NCBI GenBank assembly: GCA_937900485.1
Contig: CALCEL010000012.1
Span: 1 to 40,516 of the forward strand
Reading direction: 5' to 3'
Source of the DNA: an uncultured Prevotellaceae bacterium
GTDB taxonomy: Bacteria > Bacteroidota > Bacteroidia > Bacteroidales > Bacteroidaceae
Length of the DNA: 40,516 nt
Shown one piece after another: positions 34,740 through 40,516 of this stretch (within the stretch, counting starts at the first letter, position 1; every line of letters starts with the position of its first letter). Made by a program: the position numbers and the translations under genes. The notes beneath the pieces are model-generated. The model did no database searches, was not told the DNA's origin, and worked only from the letters and a program-made list of their open reading frames with translations.

Positions 34740-34984
34740 TATATTTGTGACGTTATTGCAGTCATGTGTGACAGAGAGAAAAAGCGGGTGTCCACCAAGT
34801 GTCCGTTCGTCACGTTGTCTGTATCCAAGTCATTGTCAGTCTGCTCATGCCGTTACTTGGGTGTTCGGCGTGACGGAGTCAGGAGGCCGGAATACAGTAC
34901 TGCGTCAGTGACCCTCCACTGTGGTGTACTGCGTGCTCTATCGTTTTATGTTTATTTAAGAACGAACAATTAATAAAAGTAAAA
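34740..34984 (+). promoter_or_regulatory. Promoter box and structured leader of cbiB, possible divergent cobalamin riboswitch
   Basis: TATATTTG at 34740-34747 matches the -7 consensus. The following ~230-nt leader has nested stems CGTCACG/CGTGACG (34808-34814 with 34869-34875) and CCAAGT/ACTTGG (34825-34830 with 34855-34860). A segment at 34877-34890 (AGTCAGGAGGCCGG) resembles the B12 box of cobalamin riboswitches (AGYCAGGAGACCTGCC) at about 12 of 16 positions. A final hairpin (CAGTAC/GTACTG outer, CAGTG/CACTG inner, 34895-34931) could be an expression platform. Other riboswitch core motifs are weak or absent, so the identification is tentative. Confidence 0.4.
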
Positions 34985-36094
34985 GTGTTCTGTTGTATAA
35001 TATTACGATCCATATCCTTATTGATAGGCTGGACTATGGACTGCCTTTTTGGCGATCCTGAGCAGTTGCCGCATCCTGTAGTCTATTTCGGTCGTTGGAT
35101 TTCCTTTTGGGAGAAGTGTCTGAACCGAGGCTCGCACAGGAAGTTGAAAGGAGCGTTATTCGCCTTCGTCAGTGTTGCCCTTGTCTTTTTGCTCACGTCC
35201 CTTTTTCTGTCTCTTGTCTCATCACTTTCAGTGTTGTTTACAGACGCAAGTGAGGAGCGTGATATGATATCGTCAGTCCTCATTGTCATCATATCCTCCG
35301 TGCTTATCTTCTATTGTCTTGCGGGAAAGACACTCCGAAAAGAAGTGAGGATGGTTTTTGACGCTGCTGACAAAGGAGAGGAGCAGGCGCGAAGACAAGT
35401 GTCGAGGATTGTCGGACGTGACACCTCGTCGTTGACCGTGGGCGAATGTCGTACGGCGGCGTTGGAGACGTTGGCTGAGAACCTGTCCGACGGAGTCATT
35501 GCACCCTTGTTCTGGCTTGTTCTTCTTGGCGTCCCCGGTATGATGACGTATAAGATGATAAACACACTCGACTCCATGGTTGGCTACAGGAATGAGCGTT
35601 ACGCAGACTTTGGATGCTGCTCCGCTAAGATGGATGACATAGCCAATTTCTTGCCGTCCAGACTTACCGCACTGCTGATGATTGCCACCTATAAGATATT
35701 GACAATGTTCATGTCAGACGAAATAACTGGTGTCGGAGTGACGCATGGCAGCGATGCCGCGCATCATCGCGGCTTTATGGAACTGGCTGGGTTCGTTTCA
35801 CTCTATGGAAGGAACCATCTGTCTCCCAACTCAGGCTGGCCAGAGGCTGCGTTGGCGGGAATCCTCGACTGCCGTTTCGGGGGTGGTCATTACTACTTTG
35901 GAGAATATGTGCATAAGCCATACATCGGTGAGACCGCCCGTGAGTTGACCACAGAAGACATGCGTCTCGCCTGTCGTGTTTCCTTCCTTGCAGAGACAAT
36001 GTCCGTCACACTTCTCTCAGTTCCATTTTTATTGATGCTTTTCTTCTTTGTTGCAGCTGGCGGATTCCCAGGTAAAGATACACCCTGCTTATGA
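34985..36094 (+). CDS. cbiB: Adenosylcobinamide-phosphate synthase CbiB
   Basis: Integral membrane enzyme that attaches the aminopropanol (phosphate) arm to adenosylcobyric acid. The 369-residue protein has the family N-terminus LLIGWTMDCLFGDPEQLPHP, then several membrane segments, RDTSSLTVGECRTAALETLA, ENLSDGVIAPLFW, KMINTLDSMVGY and RNERYADFG. The GTG at 34985 is needed to keep the conserved N-terminus; the next ATG is 17 codons later. Its product step follows CbiP and uses the CobD product. The last 89 bases overlap, tail to tail, the opposite-strand membrane protein gene. Confidence 0.93.
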   Translation: MFCCIILRSISLLIGWTMDCLFGDPEQLPHPVVYFGRWISFWEKCLNRGSHRKLKGALFAFVSVALVFLLTSLFLSLVSSLSVLFTDASEERDMISSVLIVIISSVLIFYCLAGKTLRKEVRMVFDAADKGEEQARRQVSRIVGRDTSSLTVGECRTAALETLAENLSDGVIAPLFWLVLLGVPGMMTYKMINTLDSMVGYRNERYADFGCCSAKMDDIANFLPSRLTALLMIATYKILTMFMSDEITGVGVTHGSDAAHHRGFMELAGFVSLYGRNHLSPNSGWPEAALAGILDCRFGGGHYYFGEYVHKPYIGETARELTTEDMRLACRVSFLAETMSVTLLSVPFLLMLFFFVAAGGFPGKDTPCL

Positions 36095-36677
36095 TTAGTG
36101 TCGGCATAAGCAGACACCACACCACTAAAGATGTCCTGTCGTTGAAGAATGTCTCGAAAGGCACGTCGTCAATCAGGTTCCTCCATAACGAGCATATGAG
36201 AATGAGCGAATAAGTCATGTGCCGCAGAGCCATAATCCAGTAAGCCTTCCTCACCATTCGCATCTCAGGCGTGTTTATGCCCTGGTGTATGGAATGGCCT
36301 GCCATAAATGATGTGATAATGGCGAGAATCTCCAGCAGGGTCTTCGCTCCGTACGTGATGTAGTCCAGTGAACCGAGCAGATTGATGGCGAGAGTGTTCA
36401 ACAGAACGACGAGCAGGTCTCGACGAAAGTAACTGCCGAATTTGGCGTCGGGCGACATGGAGTCAAGCGAGCAGATTTTAATCACGAACATAGCGTATAA
36501 GAGCAGTAGAACCCATTGCTCGGCATGTATCTGATAGAAGATGATGACCTGCGGAATAAAACTTCCTGTTCCGCTGACCACGTCAATGTTTTCTAAGAGT
36601 ATAATATTTACGGCTTGTATAATTGATTCTGCCAATAATGCGAAAGCAAGAATCCTGAGTGAAGTGGTGAGTCTCAT
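36006..36677 (-). CDS. Unknown six-helix membrane protein
   Basis: A 223-residue protein with about six hydrophobic segments, including LRILAFALLAESIIQAV near the start, QWVLLLLYAMFVIKIC, LLVVLLNTLAINLLG, LLEILAIITSFMAG, MTYSLILICSLW and VVWCLLMPTLIISRVYLYLG. The C-terminus is basic (QLQQRRKASIKMELREV) and probably cytoplasmic. I recognise no family. A -7 box (36698-36705, TATCTTTG on the minus strand) lies 20 nt upstream of the ATG, which supports a real gene. It diverges from the symporter gene and overlaps the cbiB end by 89 bp. Function unknown. Confidence 0.75.
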   Translation of the reverse strand: MRLTTSLRILAFALLAESIIQAVNIILLENIDVVSGTGSFIPQVIIFYQIHAEQWVLLLLYAMFVIKICSLDSMSPDAKFGSYFRRDLLVVLLNTLAINLLGSLDYITYGAKTLLEILAIITSFMAGHSIHQGINTPEMRMVRKAYWIMALRHMTYSLILICSLWRNLIDDVPFETFFNDRTSLVVWCLLMPTLIISRVYLYLGIRQLQQRRKASIKMELREV

Positions 36678-36697
36678 CTTGACAAGAATATTTCCGG

Positions 36698-36736
36698 CAA
36701 AGATATGATTTGTTATCTGAATAAGCTTTATCTTTG
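36698..36736. promoter_or_regulatory. Back-to-back promoters of the unknown membrane protein and the symporter
   Basis: Two TATCTTTG boxes face outward: minus strand at 36698-36705 and plus strand at 36729-36736, only 23 bp apart. A TTTG at 36709-36712 could serve the plus promoter, though at 16 nt it is closer than usual. Each -7 box falls where the other promoter's -33 region should be. Confidence 0.65.
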
Positions 36737-36752
36737 TTGAAAATTAACGAAT

Positions 36753-38186
36753 ATGCTTTTTGTTTTTCTCATATACTTCGCGGTACTGATATTGATATCG
36801 CGGTTAGTGAGCGGTACGGACAATGACGCTTTTTTCATGGGTAACAAGAAATCTCCTTGGTATGTTGTGGCCTTCGGAATGATTGGCGCCTCGTTCTCTG
36901 GAGTCACGTTCATCGGTGTTCCGGGTATGGTGATGTCAGGTGACATGACCTATCTGCAGATGTGTATCGGTTTCTTCTTCGGCTATCTTATTGTGGCATT
37001 CCTTCTCTTACCGTTGTACTATCGTCTTGGACTTACGTCCATCTATGGCTATCTAGACAAACGTTTCGGTCGAGTCAGCTATAAGACCGGAGCGTGGTTC
37101 TTCATCATATCCAAGTTGCTGTCCTCTGCAGCCAAGTTCTATGTCGTGTGTGAGCTGTTGCAGCGTTGTGTCTTCGACGGGTTAGGCGTTCCTTATGTTC
37201 TCACCGTTGTTGTCACGCTCGCCATGATATGGCTTTACACGCAGCGGAGCGGCATCAAGGCTTTGGTGTGGACGGATGCCTTGCAGACCCTTTGTCTTCT
37301 CGTGGCCCTGCTCCTGATAATGTGGCGTGTGACAGACATGTTAGGCATGAGTGTGTCCGACGTGTTGTCTGCAGTCCGTTCCGACTCGCATTCGAGGGTC
37401 TTTGTCTTCGATGATTTTGTGAGCCGTCAAAACTTCTGGAAACAGTTTCTCAGCGGAGTCTTTGTGGTCATCGTCATGACGGGGTTAGACCAGGACATGA
37501 TGCAGAAGAACCTTACGTGCGGTGACTTACGTTCAGCGAAGAAAGACATGTGCGCGTATGGAGTTATGTTTATTCCTGTCAATGCTTTGTTCCTCGCCTT
37601 GGGTGTGATGTTACTCATGTTGTACGCGCGCCTCGGTATGCCGCTGCCGGCGAAGGGTGACGACTTGTTGACGGGTGTGGCTGCCACAGGCATGATGGGT
37701 GATGCCGTTGTCGCCGTGTTCACTGTCGGAGTGATGGCTAGTGCGTTCTCCAGTGCCGACAGCGCATTGACAGCCATGAGCACATCCTTCTGCATTGACG
37801 TGCTGGATATGAACGTCAGCCGCGCTGATGACACTGATGTCGCCCGGCGTCGTAAAGTCCACTTGTCCTTCGTCCTGTTGTTCCTTTGTTTTACGCTTGT
37901 GTTCCACTACGTCGGTTCCGGTAGTGTGATCGACCTTATATATACCATCGTTGGTTATACATACGGTCCGTTGCTCGGCTTGTACTCCTTTGGACTGTTC
38001 ACGAGACGTGTGCCGAAACAGCGTCTCGTTCCCGTGGTGGCGTTACTTTCCCCCGTGTTGTGCTGGGTCACAGACAGCGTCACGTCAGCGTGCTTCGGTT
38101 ATAAGTTCGGCTATGAGCTGCTGATGCTTAACGGAATGCTGACATTTGCCGGCTTATGGGCACTGAGTGTGAGAAAAGAGAGGTGA
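36753..38186 (+). CDS. Sodium:solute symporter (SSS family)
   Basis: A 477-residue inner-membrane transporter with about 12-13 helices that couples sodium to solute uptake. Family signs are DAFFMGNKKSPWYVVAFGMI at about 24-43, ASFSGVTFIGVPG (sodium-site region), GLTSIYGYLDKRFG, and the motif ASAFSSADSALTAMSTSF near residues 330-347, which matches the SSS fingerprint. The substrate is unknown. The promoter is divergent with the unknown membrane protein gene, and the leader is only about 10 nt if the box at 36729-36736 is used. It ends 28 bp from the convergent NTPase gene. Confidence 0.93.
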   Translation: MLFVFLIYFAVLILISRLVSGTDNDAFFMGNKKSPWYVVAFGMIGASFSGVTFIGVPGMVMSGDMTYLQMCIGFFFGYLIVAFLLLPLYYRLGLTSIYGYLDKRFGRVSYKTGAWFFIISKLLSSAAKFYVVCELLQRCVFDGLGVPYVLTVVVTLAMIWLYTQRSGIKALVWTDALQTLCLLVALLLIMWRVTDMLGMSVSDVLSAVRSDSHSRVFVFDDFVSRQNFWKQFLSGVFVVIVMTGLDQDMMQKNLTCGDLRSAKKDMCAYGVMFIPVNALFLALGVMLLMLYARLGMPLPAKGDDLLTGVAATGMMGDAVVAVFTVGVMASAFSSADSALTAMSTSFCIDVLDMNVSRADDTDVARRRKVHLSFVLLFLCFTLVFHYVGSGSVIDLIYTIVGYTYGPLLGLYSFGLFTRRVPKQRLVPVVALLSPVLCWVTDSVTSACFGYKFGYELLMLNGMLTFAGLWALSVRKER

Positions 38187-38214
38187 GTCTGTGTGCTTGT
38201 TTTGTGTGTTCTTA

Positions 38215-38832
38215 TCACAAAACATTTTCTATCTCCTTGATTACCACGTCAGCCTTCTGCGAGAAATACTTTTGATTGTCGATGATACGGACATGCGGAT
38301 GCCCTGTCCATGCGTCATACACCTTTTTGTCCAGCTCCCTCGCTATGCGCATGCCCTCCTCGTTGGCCTGCTCATAACGCTGCGCATTGGTGCTTGTCGT
38401 GTAAAACTCCTCGCTGCCGCATGCTGTCGTGGTGAGGTGAAGTATGGCATCATATCGGTTACGTAGCTGTTCGGTGGTTACTCCCGACAGTCTTGTCAGT
38501 TCGTCCCACATCTCAGGTTTCATGTATGCGGAGATGTCCAGACAGCCGCGGTCGCAGACAATCAAGCATGGACGGTCGAGCGTCTTGGCCATGAGATAGA
38601 ATTTGTCCTCCAGCGCCATCTGTATCTCCAGCGTCGCTTTCTCACCCTCATAGAAGAAAGCTCGGTTGGTCGTGAGATAATCCATGCCGGACTGAGTGAA
38701 TAGAGTAGGAGTCTCTGGTATCGTGAAAACTTTGTAACCTAAAGCAGAGAAATGCTCTACTATTCTTTGCAGCGCGCTCGTCTTGCCGGCGCATGGTCCT
38801 CCTGTGAGAACAATTTTCTTTATCGGATTCAC
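38215..38832 (-). CDS. P-loop NTPase of the AAA_28 type
   Basis: A cytoplasmic nucleotide-binding protein of about 205 residues. Walker A is KIVLTGGPCAGKTSAL at the N-terminus; VFTIPETPTLF, the Walker B-like CLIVCDRGCLDISAYM and HLTTTACGSEEFYTTSTN follow. This resembles the AAA_28 group, which includes proteins related to NadR-type kinases and the Ttd14 family. The start is uncertain: a GTG at 38832 places Walker A where the family has it, while an open frame continues to a TTG at 38997 and would add 55 residues without family features. Reaction unknown. The gene is convergent with the symporter gene. Confidence 0.85.
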   Translation of the reverse strand: MNPIKKIVLTGGPCAGKTSALQRIVEHFSALGYKVFTIPETPTLFTQSGMDYLTTNRAFFYEGEKATLEIQMALEDKFYLMAKTLDRPCLIVCDRGCLDISAYMKPEMWDELTRLSGVTTEQLRNRYDAILHLTTTACGSEEFYTTSTNAQRYEQANEEGMRIARELDKKVYDAWTGHPHVRIIDNQKYFSQKADVVIKEIENVL

Positions 38833-39377
38833 CTGTGGGTTGAATTTGTTTGCATGATACGGGAAGTCCGTAATGCTTATTATTGTTTTTTGTAACCTTC
38901 CTGCCTTTGAGTCGGGAGTGAATCGTCCCGTCAAAAACAAATGCGTCGCGAATTTCCGAAAAAAAACTGATACCTGCAAGTCTTTGCTTGTAAACAAGAG
39001 GTGATACTCGTGATATGATTATATAAGTCAATAATTAGCATACAAATGTCCGTTGCTTGTCAACGTGACCCGCAGTTCGTCATGTATCTTAATGACGTGT
39101 GTCAAATTGCATAGGTGGCGCGGACAGCACAAGGTCAGCGATCGAGACTTGTCATCTCTTTCATGTCATCTTGCCATCGTCGCTATCTGCTCTTTTCCCG
39201 TTCACGTTATGTCACGCTTGTCAAAGGCTACACTCAAATGTCGTCAGCGAAAGTCGGACGGGCTTTCACACGTGATGCTGTTCTTGTTCGTCACGCCGTC
39301 TGTTTTTATCCTCTTTTGATGTGCTGTTCGGACATACCATATTTCCTGTCCCCTCCACCCAATAATGCTGTTCATAA
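38833..39377. other. Non-coding stretch before the second dispersed repeat
   Basis: Contains the presumed promoter of the NTPase gene but no well-formed -33/-7 pair. Several open frames (39053-39319, 39115-39474) lack protein-like composition and run into the repeat. It looks like a decayed or non-coding flank next to transposon sequences. Confidence 0.4.
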
Positions 39378-39667
39378 CTCCCCTTTTTTCGTTGACCCGA
39401 GGCAACGTAAAAATGACTTTTGGAAATTTCCCGTGTCTTATTCTGCGTCTGAAATTCTTAGGTTAGGACGTTGAAAAGTTAAGGTTAGGATTTTTAAATT
39501 CTCAGACTTGTATGTAGGCTACATCCTAACCTGAGAATTTCAAAAAAGAGACACAAGGTTTCCAAATGTTTTGTTTTAACATTATCAGCAAGTTAACCAT
39601 TTTTTTTGGTAAAAACAGGCATGGGAAATTTGGTTACACCCCAAATTGTTCGTTTTTCCACCTGTTT
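39378..39667. repeat. Dispersed repeat, copy B
   Basis: About 290 bp matching 20183-20471. Left arm 39448-39468 and right arm 39524-39544 form the same stem but with one mismatch (449/543) and one T-G pair (459/533). The inner ATGTAG-G-CTACAT (39512-39524) differs from copy A by a compensating A-T to G-C change. Segment AAATTCTCAG (39496-39505) pairs perfectly with CTGAGAATTT (39531-39540) as an alternative fold. A further hairpin ATTTGG/CCAAAT lies near 39628-39646. Confidence 0.8.
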
Positions 39668-39735
39668 AAGACGATGGCGACGTCTTGCTCCTACTAGTCA
39701 TCGTTAGCGTCGAATATCTCGGGAGGGAAACGCTG

Positions 39736-39855
39736 CTAGTCCGACGGGACCATCGAGTTCATACTCACGAACACACACAGGGACTCTATTCCCTTGCGCA
39801 AGTCAACGGCATTGCCAAAGACCATGAATCTGTTGCTTTCATTCAGACTGGACAT
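39736..39855 (-). pseudogene. Remnant of IS66-family tnpB (Orf2)
   Basis: The minus strand from an ATG at 39855 reads MSSLNESNRFMVFGNAVDLR then KGIESLCVFV before becoming unlike the family and reaching a stop at 39736. This matches the conserved N-terminus of IS66 TnpB (LNESNRF...DLRKGIDSLCG), which is normally about 115-120 residues. About 30 codons are recognisable, so the gene is truncated and not functional as tnpB. Alternative: chance resemblance, considered unlikely given the DLRKGI block. Confidence 0.65.
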
Positions 39856-39938
39856 TAACGTGAAAATTTTGCGGGCGCAAAGATACGGAGAACTCTGCTT
39901 CCACAAAATACGTCTCATTTGAGATGGTTACGGAATTA

Positions 39939-39985
39939 AAGCCTCCCGAGCCAACTCTGTTTGGCTAGGAGGGGCTTACTTTTTA
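39939..39985 (+). terminator. Terminator-like hairpin ahead of the IS1380-type element
   Basis: An AGCCAA/TTGGCT inner stem and an outer AAGCC...GGCTT stem with imperfections, loop CTCTGT, followed by ACTTTTTAG. No plus-strand gene lies directly upstream, so it may shield the transposase gene from outside transcription. This is inference. Confidence 0.5.
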
Positions 39986-40078
39986 GAAAAAAACGAAACG
40001 CCTGTTTTTCGGCATTGTGGATGTACCTTGCACACGATTTAAGGTTTTAGCGGACAGCAATAATTGATAAACCCAAAT

Positions 40079-40130
40079 CGGTCATTAGAGATTCGTCCAA
40101 CACGATTTTCTAATGACCGCCATTAGAAAA
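40079..40130 (+). promoter_or_regulatory. Competing hairpins upstream of the transposase gene
   Basis: Arm 1 (CGGTCATTAGA, 40079-40089) pairs perfectly with 40109-40119. Part of that second segment (TTTTCTAATG, 40106-40115) also pairs perfectly with CATTAGAAAA at 40121-40130. Only one of the two stems can form at a time. They end 54 nt before the transposase ATG. Confidence 0.6.
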
Positions 40131-40184
40131 TCTTAATTCTATTTGTTTGACTAACAATTATTTACTACCTTTACCACGCAGAAA

Positions 40185-40516
40185 ATGTATAAGGAAATGG
40201 TGCGTGATTATGATATAAAGTTCGTGAACAAGGAAATCACCCCATTTGGGGGTCTTTCATTGTTTCTGAGGATGCTTGAAAAATGCCGTTTTGCAGAGCA
40301 TCTTGAAATGTGTGGCCTACCTTCCCAGGGTTCCAATAGGGGGTACAAACCATTACAACTGATACTTGGCATGTTCGCCGGAGTATGGTGTGGTGCAAGT
40401 TGCTTCGGCCACCTTGACGTGGTCCGTTATGACGCTGCCCTGTGCAAGCTTCTGGGCTGGGAGCGTGGAGCAGACCACAGGGCTTACCAGCGTTATTTCA
40501 ACAAGTTCTCACAGGC
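40185..40516 (+). CDS. IS1380-family transposase, N-terminal part (cut by window end)
   Basis: The 110 readable codons start MYKEMVRDYDIKFVNKEITP and include FGGLSLFLRMLEK, SQGSNRGYKPLQLILGMFAG, VWCGASCFGHLDVVRYD and AYQRYFNKFSQ, the N-terminal pattern I know from IS1380/IS942-type DDE transposases of Bacteroidales (ITPFGGL, SNRGY, W.GA.RF.H.E..R.D). The catalytic DDE residues lie beyond the window. The frame is intact as far as visible. The terminal inverted repeat could not be located with certainty. Base composition is slightly richer in GC than the upstream flank. Confidence 0.85.
   Translation, partial: MYKEMVRDYDIKFVNKEITPFGGLSLFLRMLEKCRFAEHLEMCGLPSQGSNRGYKPLQLILGMFAGVWCGASCFGHLDVVRYDAALCKLLGWERGADHRAYQRYFNKFSQ

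Noticed and set aside
34764..34973. Plus-strand 69-codon open frame in the cbiB leader
   Set aside because: Composition is not protein-like (Arg/Ser/Cys-rich), it coincides with the nested hairpins, and no family is recognised. A structured leader explains the region better.
38833..38997. N-terminal extension of the P-loop NTPase
   Set aside because: It relies on a TTG start and carries no family features; related proteins begin a few residues before Walker A. It remains possible.
39115..39474. Plus-strand 119-codon open frame before the second repeat
   Set aside because: It runs into the dispersed repeat, has no recognisable motif, and the other frames are similarly open by chance.
1..40516. 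CRISPR arrays and tRNA or rRNA genes
   Set aside because: I saw no regularly spaced direct repeats and no tRNA-like T-loop/acceptor arrangement on either strand by eye. A tRNAscan run would be needed to exclude a missed tRNA.

Overview
The window looks like a chromosomal segment of a Bacteroidales bacterium, most likely Prevotella or a close relative. Supporting signs are -7 promoter boxes of the form TAnnTTTG (several with a TTTG-like -33 element 19-21 bp upstream), secreted proteins with C-terminal type IX secretion-like tails, a BspA-like surface protein, B12-dependent methylmalonyl-CoA mutase, and IS66- and IS1380-type transposon pieces. The assignment rests on reading the sequence; no database was searched.

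Layout. (1) 1-5692, minus strand: cca, a GH105 unsaturated glycuronyl hydrolase, sppA and lpxK (cut by the window start). (2) 5999-8359, plus: a secreted GH35 beta-galactosidase. (3) 8458-10597, minus: a tight MFS / Nudix / FKBP operon. (4) 10598-11725: mostly non-coding, with one 35-codon membrane peptide and a run of hairpins, followed by a lipoprotein gene. (5) 12458-15378, minus: rplM-rpsI-rpsB-tsf with a structured leader and intercistronic stem-loops. (6) 15671-20006, plus: secreted CotH-kinase protein, translationally overlapping radical SAM protein, then L-serine ammonia-lyase. (7) 20744-24765, minus: mutA-mutB. (8) 25103-31140, plus: GH2 beta-galactosidase, BspA-like surface protein and a 62-residue companion. 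(9) 31296-36094, plus: cobalamin genes cbiP, cobD and cbiB, interrupted by a small outer-membrane barrel gene. (10) 36006-38832: unknown membrane protein, sodium:solute symporter, P-loop NTPase. (11) 38833-40516: no intact gene until an incomplete IS1380-type transposase; it holds an IS66 tnpB remnant and the second copy of a dispersed repeat.

How the genes fit together. CbiP, CobD and CbiB act in the late steps of adenosylcobalamin synthesis, and MutAB uses that cofactor to interconvert succinyl-CoA and methylmalonyl-CoA on the route to propionate. GH105, GH35 and GH2 enzymes suggest use of plant cell-wall galactans or pectin side chains. The ribosomal block and cca are housekeeping.

The strongest non-standard signals are: a ~289-bp dispersed repeat in two copies (20183-20471 and 39378-39667) with a perfect 21-bp inverted repeat in one copy, one compensatory base-pair change between copies and competing folds; a structured leader with a B12-box-like motif before cbiB; and two very small protein genes without an assigned function.
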